Part shown: positions 25,220 through 33,109 of the stretch, piece by piece
How the letters are laid out: the number at the start of each line of letters is the position of its first letter
Numbering within the stretch: position 1 is the first letter of the stretch
Origin: Paenibacillus sp. PL91
GTDB lineage: Bacteria > Bacillota > Bacilli > Paenibacillales > Paenibacillaceae
NCBI RefSeq assembly: GCF_012935325.2
Contig: NZ_JABBYG020000010.1
Coordinates: 124,001-188,000 of the forward strand
Length of the DNA stretch: 64,000 nt
Direction: 5' to 3'
Program-made: the position numbers and the translations under genes
The notes under the pieces: model-generated
Seen by the model: the letters and a program-made list of their open reading frames with translations, nothing else
Told to the model about the DNA's origin: nothing
Databases searched by the model: none

Positions 25220-26476
25220 ATGCAGACGGAGACCAGATTTTGGAGCAGATTTAATCTATTCAAAGGTTCGCAGATTCCGCCAGAAAGCAGGCTCGGCAAG
25301 GACGCTGTAACTGCCTTAACGATTCATTGCTGCTTTCAGTTCGGCGCATCGATGTCAGGCTTGTTTCTCAACTTATATTTGTGGAGGCTGACACAGGATT
25401 TAACGGTAAACGGGATTTATAACATCGTAGTTTTCTTACTGACGCCGCCTGCATTCGCGCTTGGAGGCTGGATTGCCAAGAAGCGTGACCGAATGGTGAC
25501 ATACCGGCTGGGCATCGTCATGATCGCTATTTTTTACTTAATGGTCGTAATTGCACAGGAGCATGTCGCTCAATATTACATATGGTTTGCCATCTTTAAC
25601 GGCGTAGCTGCCGGGCTGTATTGGACCGGATACTTAGTCATTCAATATGATGTCTCGACGGAAGCGAACCGGATTCGGTTTCTGGCAATCAATATGATCT
25701 TCTTTAATGCGTCGGGGCTAGCAGGTCCAGCACTTGCCGGTTTTATCATTCAGCGCAGCGAGGGGCTGCACGGTTATGTGGTTATTTTCACACTTGCGTT
25801 CATCATGTTTCTTATAGCTGCGTTCGTCAGCTTCCGCATTCCGATGGTGCCTTCTCACCATAAAGCCTATTATTTAAAGTTTATGGGTCTTGTGATGAAC
25901 AAAAACCGGCGCTGGCTGAAGGCGTTGTTCAGCTTCTTTGTGCTCGGGCTGTTCCAAGGAATCATGCTGTTTCTGCCCAATATTATGCTCTATCAAACGG
26001 TTGGCCGTGAGGATTGGGTAGGCTACATGGGCGTTTTCTTCTCTTCGCTGACCGTTGCGACCGGCTATGTCATTTCAAGGAAGGCACAAAAGGAGCAGGT
26101 ACGCAAATATTTGATGCTGTCTACGACTGGCGTTGCGATAGGCTCCGCATTGCTGCTCTTCCAAGTTGCATTTTGGTCTGTTGCCGTATTTATGATATTG
26201 TTCTCGATCTGCAATCCGCTCGCAGTCAACACGCTTACCTCCTATTACTATCGTCTCATTGGAACGCTTCCGCTCAAAGGACAGCTCCGCGTTGAATCCG
26301 TTGTTATGAGGGAGCTGTTCTTGAACGTAGGGAGGGTCATCTCAATAAGCGTCCTTATATTGCTTGCTTCTGATTTGGGTTCGATATGGATGCCGATTGT
26401 GCTGTTCACTACAGCTGTGCTTCAGTACATTTCGGTCATGTTGATAAAAGAGAAGCAGCAAGCCGAGCAGCAATAA
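25220..26476 (+). CDS. MFS transporter
   Basis: A 418-residue major facilitator protein with about 12 hydrophobic segments, in the inner membrane. A basic loop after segment 2 (GGWIAKKRDRMVTYR) is where the MFS signature sits. The second ATG (25220) is taken as start because GGGGG ends right at the first ATG (25211) and would be too close. Substrate cannot be read from sequence. It is a single-gene unit, with an inverted repeat upstream and a terminator downstream. Confidence 0.88.
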   Translation: MQTETRFWSRFNLFKGSQIPPESRLGKDAVTALTIHCCFQFGASMSGLFLNLYLWRLTQDLTVNGIYNIVVFLLTPPAFALGGWIAKKRDRMVTYRLGIVMIAIFYLMVVIAQEHVAQYYIWFAIFNGVAAGLYWTGYLVIQYDVSTEANRIRFLAINMIFFNASGLAGPALAGFIIQRSEGLHGYVVIFTLAFIMFLIAAFVSFRIPMVPSHHKAYYLKFMGLVMNKNRRWLKALFSFFVLGLFQGIMLFLPNIMLYQTVGREDWVGYMGVFFSSLTVATGYVISRKAQKEQVRKYLMLSTTGVAIGSALLLFQVAFWSVAVFMILFSICNPLAVNTLTSYYYRLIGTLPLKGQLRVESVVMRELFLNVGRVISISVLILLASDLGSIWMPIVLFTTAVLQYISVMLIKEKQQAEQQ

Positions 26477-26511
26477 TGGCAAGGTTTATCTTAGTAACGA
26501 TACGAGTGTGG

Positions 26512-26562
26512 GACTGCCCAATCAGGTCTAAACGGAGCTGAGGGCAGTCTCTTTCTTTTTTT
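26512..26562 (+). terminator. Terminator of the MFS gene
   Basis: Stem GACTGCCC/GGGCAGTC (26512-26519 with 26542-26549) around a 22-nt loop, followed by a T-rich tract. Confidence 0.7.
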
Positions 26563-26670
26563 AAAGGAAACCCAATTCAACTAAAGCAGTCGATCTGCCA
26601 TAGGATGGGCTTTGCCATGAGCTTCAGCCGATGCGGGATTGACGTAGCGAACAAAATCATTTATATTCAT

Positions 26671-26698
26671 TTTATACCCATACGGGTATACGTATATA
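26671..26698 (+). promoter_or_regulatory. CstR-type operator 1 and promoter of the sulfur cluster
   Basis: ATACCcatacgGGTAT at 26674-26689, 38 nt before the first gene. It sits between -35-like TTTATA (26671-26676) and -10-like TATATA (26693-26698), so a bound repressor would block polymerase. Confidence 0.7.
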
Positions 26699-26726
26699 GC
26701 ATAGATGCAAGAAAGGGGAGAAGAAT

Positions 26727-27878
26727 ATGACGACAAATCCATCTCAAGTACGAGGCATGACCGCAGCAGCATTAACGAAGAAGATACTCGGCAATCAGCC
26801 ATTATTTATTTTAGATGTGCGAAATGAAGCGGATTTTAACGATTGGAAAATAGAAGGCAAGCAAATACAGACGGTAAATATCCCGTATTTTGAGCTTCTG
26901 GATGGCGTAGAAAATATTTTGGATCAAATACCGGACGACCGAGAGGTGCTAGTCGTTTGTGCGAAAGAAGGCTCATCCATCTTTGTAGCGGAGCAGTTGA
27001 CCGAGCAAGGAAAGGTTAATGTTTCTTTTCTAAATGGCGGGATGAAAGCATGGAGCGAGCATTTGGAGCCAGTAAAAGTGGGCGAGTTGAAGGATGGAGG
27101 CACCATCTATCAATTTGTACGGATAGGAAAGGGATGCCTTTCCTATATGGTTATATCTGGGGATGAAGCAGCAATCATTGATGCGGTTCGTATGACGGAG
27201 GTATATGAGAGCTTCGCCCATGATCGCCGTGTGTTGATTAAACATACGATCGATACGCATCTTCATGCAGACCATATATCAGGCGGCCGCAAATTAGCGG
27301 AATCAACGGGCGCTTCCTACTGGCTGCCGCCAAAAGACGCGGATGAAGTCGTATTTTTCTATCACAAGCTTGGCCAAAGCTCGACGATTACGGTTGGAAA
27401 ATCAACGATCAGCATTCAGCCTGTCTATTCGCCAGGCCACACGATTGGCAGCACTTCGCTAATTGTTGACGATCAATACTTGCTTACAGGCGACAGCTTA
27501 TTTGTTCAATCGATAGGTCGTCCTGATTTGGCCGGCAAGGCGGAGGACTGGGTCGGCGATCTTCGAAACACCTTATATAACCGCTATAAATTATTATCGG
27601 AGGATTTGACCGTATTACCTGCTCATTTTGGCCAAGCGACCGAGCTTGGAGATGGAGGCAAAGTATCAGCCCGCTTGGGTGATTTATATCGGATGAATCC
27701 AGGATTAAACATCCAAGATGAAGCTAAGTTCAGAGCAGCGGTTACGGAAAGCTTGCCGCCTCAGCCCAATGCGTATGAAGCGATAAGACAAACCAATATG
27801 GGAAAAACATTTCCTTCGGATGAAGAGCAGCGAGAGATGGAGCTCGGCCCTAATCGCTGCGCCATTCACGATAAATAA
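26727..27878 (+). CDS. yrkH: Rhodanese-persulfide dioxygenase fusion (YrkH-like)
   Basis: A 383-residue cytoplasmic fusion for sulfane-sulfur handling. Residues about 5-115 form a rhodanese domain with catalytic Cys in VLVVCAKEGSS. Residues about 125-360 form a metallo-beta-lactamase fold of the persulfide dioxygenase (ETHE1-like) type: THLHADH, SPGHTIGS, LTGDSLFV, LPAHFG. The order rhodanese then dioxygenase matches B. subtilis YrkH and is the reverse of CstB. It should oxidise low-molecular-weight persulfide to sulfite and move sulfane sulfur. First gene of the CstR-controlled cluster. Confidence 0.9.
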   Translation: MTTNPSQVRGMTAAALTKKILGNQPLFILDVRNEADFNDWKIEGKQIQTVNIPYFELLDGVENILDQIPDDREVLVVCAKEGSSIFVAEQLTEQGKVNVSFLNGGMKAWSEHLEPVKVGELKDGGTIYQFVRIGKGCLSYMVISGDEAAIIDAVRMTEVYESFAHDRRVLIKHTIDTHLHADHISGGRKLAESTGASYWLPPKDADEVVFFYHKLGQSSTITVGKSTISIQPVYSPGHTIGSTSLIVDDQYLLTGDSLFVQSIGRPDLAGKAEDWVGDLRNTLYNRYKLLSEDLTVLPAHFGQATELGDGGKVSARLGDLYRMNPGLNIQDEAKFRAAVTESLPPQPNAYEAIRQTNMGKTFPSDEEQREMELGPNRCAIHDK

Positions 27879-27906
27879 ATGGTTCGATTTGAGGAGGAGC
27901 TCATGA

Positions 27907-28389
27907 ATGAGTAATACAAAGGAAAAATCAACAATTGTGCTATTTAGCGGAGATTTGGATAAAGCGATCGCTGCGTTTATTATTGCCAATGGGGCTGCTG
28001 CCTATGATCATGAGGTAACGATCTTCTTTACATTTTGGGGTCTAAATACGCTGCGCAAAGATCAAGCAATAGCTGCTCCAAAAGGCTGGCTGGAAAAAAT
28101 GTTTGGTTGGATGATGCCGCGAGGGGCAGATAAGCTTGGTCTCTCTCGAATGAATTTTGGCGGAATGGGGCCTAAAATGATCAAGCACGTAATGAAAAAG
28201 CATAATGCGCTAACGCTGCCGCAGCTCATTGAGCTTGCTCGTGAGCAAGGCGTGAAATTGGTCGCTTGTACGATGACGATGGATTTGTTAGGACTGCAAG
28301 AGGGCGAATTGCTTGATGGCATCGAATATGCGGGCGTTGCGGCCTATCTGGGAGATGCGGCAGATGCGAGGGTTAATTTGTTTATTTGA
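27907..28389 (+). CDS. yrkE: DsrE/DsrF-like sulfur relay protein (YrkE-like)
   Basis: A 160-residue DsrE-family protein. It has the family start (IVLFSGDLDKAIAAFIIANGA) and a conserved Cys in KLVACTMTMDLLGL that could carry persulfide. KGWLEKMFGWMMPRGADKLGLS is typical of the DsrE2 subgroup. GAGGAGG precedes the ATG. It likely accepts or hands on sulfur between the rhodanese and TusA proteins of this cluster. Confidence 0.88.
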   Translation: MSNTKEKSTIVLFSGDLDKAIAAFIIANGAAAYDHEVTIFFTFWGLNTLRKDQAIAAPKGWLEKMFGWMMPRGADKLGLSRMNFGGMGPKMIKHVMKKHNALTLPQLIELAREQGVKLVACTMTMDLLGLQEGELLDGIEYAGVAAYLGDAADARVNLFI

Positions 28390-28451
28390 TCGAAGGTAGA
28401 ACAATGAGCAAAAGTTAAGGACTGATTGTTGATTTTTTTTAGCTATTTCTT

Positions 28452-28467
28452 ATACCTGTACAGGTAT
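28452..28467 (+). promoter_or_regulatory. CstR-type operator 2
   Basis: A perfect palindrome ATACCTGTACAGGTAT, 18 nt before the TauE/SafE ATG. It overlaps a possible -10 (TATACC at 28451-28456) 16 nt after TTGATT (28429-28434), indicating an internal regulated promoter. Confidence 0.75.
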
Positions 28468-28485
28468 ATGTATAAGGAGATCGTT

Positions 28486-29268
28486 ATGGATTATGGATGG
28501 ATTATCCTGCTGCTCGCAATTGGGTTTATTGGATCATTAGTTTCCGGGATGGTTGGCATTGGGGGCTCCATCATCAAGTATCCTATGCTGTTATATATCC
28601 CGCCAGCGCTGGGCTTTGCAGCATTCAGCGCGCAGGAGGTATCGGCGATTAGTGCGGTTCAAGTTTTTTTTGCTACACTCTCCGGCATGCTGGCTTTCCG
28701 AAAGGGCGGCTACATCAATAAATCTCTTGTAGCGATTATGGGATCAACGATTGTAATCGGCAGCTTTATCGGAGGCTACGGCTCCCAGTTTTTGACGGAC
28801 TCGTTCATCAATATGACGTATGCGATTTTGGCGCTTATTGCCGCGATAATGATGTTTCTTCCGAAAAAGGGCGAAGAGAAAAGGGACTATGCCAAGCTGA
28901 CGTTCAATAAGCCGCTCGCCGCATTTTTTGCCGCTGTCATTGGGGTCGTATCGGGCATTGTTGGAGCAGCGGGCGCTTTTATAACCGTTCCAGTCATGCT
29001 GGTCATTTTGAAAATACCTACTCGCATCGCGATTGCGTCCTCCTTAGCCATTACTTTCATCTCCTCCATCGGCTCAACAGCAGGTAAGGTGATGGGTGGG
29101 CATATGCTGCTTGCCCCGTCAATTGTGATGATCATTGCAAGCATTATTGCGGCACCAATCGGGGCTAAAATCAGCAAAGGGCTGAATGCCAAGCTGCTGC
29201 AGTGGATTCTTGCTGTTCTCATTGTCGCTACAGTCGTCAAAATCTGGCTCGATATATTATTGAAATGA
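28486..29268 (+). CDS. yrkJ: TauE/SafE family sulfite or sulfur-compound exporter (YrkJ-like)
   Basis: A 260-residue membrane protein with about eight hydrophobic segments and the two repeated glycine motifs SLVSGMVGIGGSIIKYP and GVVSGIVGAAGAFITVPV. The family moves sulfite, thiosulfate or other sulfur anions; here it probably exports sulfite made by the dioxygenase. ATG 28486 after AAGGAGA was chosen; the longer frame would read through the operator. It has its own CstR-type operator. Confidence 0.9.
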   Translation: MDYGWIILLLAIGFIGSLVSGMVGIGGSIIKYPMLLYIPPALGFAAFSAQEVSAISAVQVFFATLSGMLAFRKGGYINKSLVAIMGSTIVIGSFIGGYGSQFLTDSFINMTYAILALIAAIMMFLPKKGEEKRDYAKLTFNKPLAAFFAAVIGVVSGIVGAAGAFITVPVMLVILKIPTRIAIASSLAITFISSIGSTAGKVMGGHMLLAPSIVMIIASIIAAPIGAKISKGLNAKLLQWILAVLIVATVVKIWLDILLK

Positions 29269-29288
29269 GTAGAGGAGGCAAACCGCAA

Positions 29289-29867
29289 ATGTCAGCTATA
29301 AAAGTTGATCTGAGCATAGATTGTGTTGGTCTTGCATGTCCGCTGCCCGTCGTCAAAACCAAAAAGAAAATGGACGAAATGAATGCCGGCGAGGTGCTGG
29401 AGGTGACGGCTACAGATAAAGGCTCCGTTGCCGATCTTCAAGGCTGGGCAAAACGGATCGGGCATCAATATATAGGCCTGAAGGAAGTAAATGGCGTCTT
29501 CCATCATTTTATCCGCAAGGTGGAAGCGGCCGATAGGAATGCCGAGCTTCAATACCCCCACATCATGACGAATGAGGATATTCAAAAGAAGCTGAAGGCG
29601 GGGGACAAAATCAACCTTATCGATGTGCGAGAGCCGGCGGAATATGCATTTGGACATATGACCGGTGCCATATCGATACCGCTTGGCGAGCTGGAAGGCA
29701 GGCTTGGCGAGCTCTCGCCGGACGATGAATATGCGGTCGTTTGCCGAACGGGCATCCGAAGCGATCTGGCCTGCCAATTGCTCTTGGAAAGAGGATTCGC
29801 AAAAGTGAAAAATGTGAAGCCGGGCATGGCAGAGTGGACGGGTTCCATAGAAAAGGTTGAAAGCTAG
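29289..29867 (+). CDS. yrkF: TusA-rhodanese fusion (YrkF-like)
   Basis: A 192-residue two-domain sulfurtransferase. The N-terminal TusA domain (about 1-80) has the active Cys in CVGLACPLPVVKTKKKM. The C-terminal rhodanese domain (about 95-190) has the active-site loop VVCRTGIRSD. AGAGGAGG precedes ATG 29289; an upstream frame extension overlaps the permease gene and is not supported. It would pass persulfide sulfur between thiol carriers. Confidence 0.9.
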   Translation: MSAIKVDLSIDCVGLACPLPVVKTKKKMDEMNAGEVLEVTATDKGSVADLQGWAKRIGHQYIGLKEVNGVFHHFIRKVEAADRNAELQYPHIMTNEDIQKKLKAGDKINLIDVREPAEYAFGHMTGAISIPLGELEGRLGELSPDDEYAVVCRTGIRSDLACQLLLERGFAKVKNVKPGMAEWTGSIEKVES

Positions 29868-29898
29868 CGTTATATCATTTTTGAGGAGGAATAATGAA

Positions 29899-30123
29899 AT
29901 GGCTGATCTTTTTGTAGATGCAAAGGGACTTGCTTGTCCGATGCCGATTGTTAAAGCAAAGAAAGGAATGGATTCACTGCAAACGGGACAGATTATGGAG
30001 CTTCAAGCAACGGATAAAGGCTCGCTTATCGATTTTCAAGCATGGGTCAATAAATCGCAGAATGAGCTTCTAGAGACGAAAGAAGAGAATGGCGTGTTTA
30101 CCTTTTTAATTAAAAAAGGTTGA
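29899..30123 (+). CDS. yrkI: TusA-family sulfur carrier (YrkI-like)
   Basis: A 74-residue single-domain TusA protein with DAKGLACPMPIVKAKKGM, whose Cys carries the persulfide, and the conserved ATDKGSLIDFQAWV. GAGGAGGAA precedes ATG 29899; a nearby ATG (29894) is out of frame. It is the last enzyme gene of the cluster and is followed by a terminator. Confidence 0.9.
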   Translation: MADLFVDAKGLACPMPIVKAKKGMDSLQTGQIMELQATDKGSLIDFQAWVNKSQNELLETKEENGVFTFLIKKG

Positions 30124-30147
30124 TTATGGATGCATCGCCGATTCGAA

Positions 30148-30178
30148 AAGCTATCACTGCGCGTGATAGCTTCTTCTT
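30148..30178 (+). terminator. Terminator after the TusA gene
   Basis: Stem AAGCTATCAC/GTGATAGCTT (30148-30157 with 30163-30172), followed by CTTCTTGT. The stem is perfect but the T tract is interrupted. Confidence 0.7.
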
Positions 30179-30198
30179 GTCATGGAAGCTCAATTCCA

Positions 30199-30227
30199 TT
30201 GTCTCCATACCTAACTAGGTATATAAT
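30199..30227 (+). promoter_or_regulatory. CstR-type operator 3 and promoter of cstR
   Basis: TTGTCT (30199-30204), 17-nt spacer, TATAAT (30222-30227). The operator ATACCTAACTAGGTAT (30207-30222) fills the spacer, a layout that predicts autorepression. Confidence 0.75.
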
Positions 30228-30339
30228 TTATTTCATGTCAACAGGATATGGAAATTGCCTATTCGATATAAGGGTTTAAAGCCTGCACGTGGAAAGCATG
30301 CGATGAAATAATAAAGAAACGGAAAGGAAGCGTGTAAGG

Positions 30340-30600
30340 ATGAAATATGATGATGATGTAAAGAAACGACTAAAACGGATCGAAGGACAAGCGCGAGGCG
30401 TTCTGAACATGATGGAAGAGGAGAAGCACTGCAAGGACGTTGTGAGTCAGCTGTCCGCCATTCGAAGCGCAGCAGATAAAGCAATTGCCTATATCGTAGC
30501 GGTAAACTTGGAGAAATGTATACTTGAGGAAATAGCGGCTGGCAAAGATACCGAAAAAGTCGTCAAAGAAGCGATGGAACTGCTGGTAAAGAGCCGTTAA
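30340..30600 (+). CDS. cstR: CstR-type persulfide-sensing repressor (CsoR family)
   Basis: An 86-residue helical repressor of the CsoR/RcnR/CstR family. Cys31 (EEKHCKDVV) and Cys60 (NLEKCILE) are present, at the same numbers as in S. aureus CstR. The copper-binding His of CsoR, four residues before the second Cys, is Asn56 here, so copper sensing is unlikely and persulfide sensing likely. Basic N-terminal helix (DDDVKKRLKRIEGQARGV) is the DNA-binding face. Three matching operators in the preceding 4 kb indicate that it controls the sulfur cluster and itself. B. subtilis YrkD is the related protein there. Confidence 0.88.
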   Translation: MKYDDDVKKRLKRIEGQARGVLNMMEEEKHCKDVVSQLSAIRSAADKAIAYIVAVNLEKCILEEIAAGKDTEKVVKEAMELLVKSR

Positions 30601-30645
30601 AATATAACGTTTTGTTCAAATGAAGATGGATGGAGCGATGTTTGG

Positions 30646-31512
30646 ATGAAAAAGAGAATAGTTGTAACCGGCGGCAGCGGGAAAGCAGGCAAATGGATCA
30701 TTAAAGATTTGATTGAGCACGGATATGAGGTGCTGAATTTGGATTGGAAGCTGCCGGAAGAGCGTTTATGCCAGACGCTAATTGTAGATCTTAACGATTT
30801 GGGTCAGGTTCACAATGCTTTATCGCAATTGAGCATCAGGGACAGGCAGCCCGTTGAGGCTGTGATTCATTTTGCCGCTATACCGGAAGCCTTCATTTAT
30901 CCGAACGATGTCACGTTCCGCAATAATGTGATGAACACCTACAATATTTTGGAGGCTGCCGCTAATTTGAACATTAGCAAGGTGGTCCTAGCATCCAGTG
31001 AGTCGTCCTATGGGATCGTATTTGCGAATCAGTTTTTTGCGCCGAACTATTTGCCAATCGATGAAAGCCATCCGCAATTGTCCGAGGATAGCTACGGTTT
31101 ATCCAAAATGGTCAATGAAATGACGGGGGAAGCGTTCCACAGAAGAACAGGCATGCAGGTCATTTCCTTCCGCCTTGGCAATATTCTTGAGCCTAAGGAT
31201 TACCCGAGAGTGAGGCAAACCTTTGAAACGCCTGAAGAGCGCGTTCGCATTCTTTGGAGCTATATCGATGTCAGGGATATGGCTGCTGCCTGCAGATTAG
31301 CGGTGGAGAAGGATGGTTTGGGCGCTCAGGCGATTATACTCGCAGCGGATGACACTTCGACCAATCTGCCAAGCGAAGAGCTGATCAATCAGTTCATGCC
31401 TGAGCTCGCGGAGTATGCCGAGCAATTGCCAGGACGAGCGAGCTTTCTGTCCAACGCCAAGCTCAAAGAAATGCTAGGCTGGCAGCAGCAGCATTTCTTC
31501 ATGGAGCAATAA
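30646..31512 (+). CDS. NAD-dependent epimerase/dehydratase
   Basis: A 288-residue extended short-chain dehydrogenase. Cofactor motif VVTGGSGKAGKWI, an acidic residue in LNLDWKL that fits NAD, catalytic Ser region LASSESSYG, and YGLSK (Tyr and Lys) are all present. Substrate is probably a sugar nucleotide or uronate-type compound but cannot be fixed. It lies 45 bp after cstR with its own weak ribosome site (GGATGGAGCGATG); co-transcription is possible. A terminator follows. Confidence 0.85.
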   Translation: MKKRIVVTGGSGKAGKWIIKDLIEHGYEVLNLDWKLPEERLCQTLIVDLNDLGQVHNALSQLSIRDRQPVEAVIHFAAIPEAFIYPNDVTFRNNVMNTYNILEAAANLNISKVVLASSESSYGIVFANQFFAPNYLPIDESHPQLSEDSYGLSKMVNEMTGEAFHRRTGMQVISFRLGNILEPKDYPRVRQTFETPEERVRILWSYIDVRDMAAACRLAVEKDGLGAQAIILAADDTSTNLPSEELINQFMPELAEYAEQLPGRASFLSNAKLKEMLGWQQQHFFMEQ

Positions 31513-31545
31513 AGCTCTGCGACATGAATAGCTATCATTTGCTTA

Positions 31546-31590
31546 AATAAGCCAATTCAGCCCCAAGCGGGCCGGTTGGCTTATTTTTTA
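31546..31590 (+). terminator. Terminator after the epimerase gene
   Basis: Stem AATAAGCCAA/TTGGCTTATT (31546-31555 with 31576-31585) followed by TTTT. Confidence 0.8.
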
Positions 31591-31740
31591 TACGAGTACA
31601 ATAATCTGCCAGCACGGCTAACCAGAGCATATTTAAATAAAAATACAGAAAAAATGAAAAGGATATTAGTCTCGGAATCTGTTATTCTGAATGGATGAAA
31701 TGATGCAGCAGATCGCAAGGAGCAAAGGGGGAGTCATGCC

Positions 31741-33081
31741 ATGCGAAGGAAAAAATATACAATCGGCCTGGCGATAACGTTAGCAATGATGCTTATGACA
31801 GGCTGCACGAAAGGCGGCGGCACTCCTTCGGTAAATGACGGACAGCAAGAGAAGGTCGAGATTGAAAAACCGGTAACGCTTACTTTTTGGCGAAACTCCG
31901 GCAACAAAGCTGAAAATTCGGCATATGACCAATTGATAGCCTCATTTATGGAGAAGCATCCGGCGATAAAAATAGAAATGATGCCATTTCCGTACAGCGA
32001 TTACGATACGAAGCTTAGAACGTCGGTCGCAGCGGGCAATCCGCCCGACATTATGGCTATCGATGCGCCGAATCTAGCGTCCTACGCGGAAGCTGGCGCA
32101 TTGCTGCCGCTGACCGAAAGCTTCAATCGAAATGGGCATATGGAGGATATTCCGCAAACGACGATCGATGGCTATACGTATCGGCAAAATATATATTTGG
32201 CTCCGGTAACAGAATCGTCGATCGCGATGTTTTATAATAAAAAAATGTTTGAGGCTGCCGGCATTCCTCTGCCTTCGCGCAATCCGGACGAAGCGTGGAC
32301 TTGGGATCAGGTTCTGGAGGCAGCGAAAAAAATCAATGATCCGGCTCATGGCATTTATGGCATTGATCCTGCGCAGGGGTTTCAGAACGCAGGAGCGACC
32401 GCTTATTTCAAATATCCGATCATTTGGCAATTCGGGGGAGAAGTGATGAATCCGCAAGGAACATCGGCGAAGGGTTATTTGGACTCGCCTGAAACGAAGC
32501 GGGCGCTAACCTTCTATACCGACCTGTTCACGAAATATAAGGTGGCATCATTTGAATATCCCGTAGATGCATTCCCTAACCGCAAGCTGGGCATTACGAT
32601 AGACGGGACATGGACGCTCTCGCATATTGCGGAGAACTTTCCCGACTTCAGGCTGGGCAAGGACTTCGACGTTGCTCCACTGCCGAAAGGGAAGAAGCAA
32701 GCGGTTGCCAATGGGAGCTGGGGACTAGGCATATCGACAAAGAGCAAGCATCCGGATGAGGCTTGGCTGTTCGTGAATTGGATGACCAGCTATGAGGGCT
32801 TGAAAATGTATACAAGCATTACGCATGACATTCCAGCGAGGTACTCCGTCGCTAAGGAATTTACGGAGCTCAATGAGTATCCGAAAAATATTTTTGTCAT
32901 CCAAAACCAGAAATATGGCAGGCCGCGGCCGATTACGCCCGTATTTCCGCAAGTATCGGAGGCTGTCAAAAATTTGTTCGAGGAAGTAGCGCTGGAGAAG
33001 CGGGATTTGGATGAGGCGATTCAGTCTGCGATCAGCACCATTGATAAAGCGTACGCCGATTCAGAAGCGTTAATGAAATAA
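31741..33081 (+). CDS. Extracellular sugar-binding lipoprotein (family 1), no permease nearby
   Basis: A 446-residue ABC-type solute-binding lipoprotein. The signal ends in the lipobox LMTGC (Cys about 22). The fold begins at PVTLTFWRNSGNKAEN and includes PPDIMAIDAPNLASYAEAG and IDGTWTLSHIAENFPDF, typical of carbohydrate binding proteins. No permease or ATPase gene adjoins; a sensor kinase and an AraC-type regulator follow within one operon. It may present ligand to the kinase rather than, or besides, feeding an importer. Confidence 0.9.
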   Translation: MRRKKYTIGLAITLAMMLMTGCTKGGGTPSVNDGQQEKVEIEKPVTLTFWRNSGNKAENSAYDQLIASFMEKHPAIKIEMMPFPYSDYDTKLRTSVAAGNPPDIMAIDAPNLASYAEAGALLPLTESFNRNGHMEDIPQTTIDGYTYRQNIYLAPVTESSIAMFYNKKMFEAAGIPLPSRNPDEAWTWDQVLEAAKKINDPAHGIYGIDPAQGFQNAGATAYFKYPIIWQFGGEVMNPQGTSAKGYLDSPETKRALTFYTDLFTKYKVASFEYPVDAFPNRKLGITIDGTWTLSHIAENFPDFRLGKDFDVAPLPKGKKQAVANGSWGLGISTKSKHPDEAWLFVNWMTSYEGLKMYTSITHDIPARYSVAKEFTELNEYPKNIFVIQNQKYGRPRPITPVFPQVSEAVKNLFEEVALEKRDLDEAIQSAISTIDKAYADSEALMK

Positions 33082-33109
33082 AGAAGATAGATAGAGAGGG
33101 GGCTGCCCA

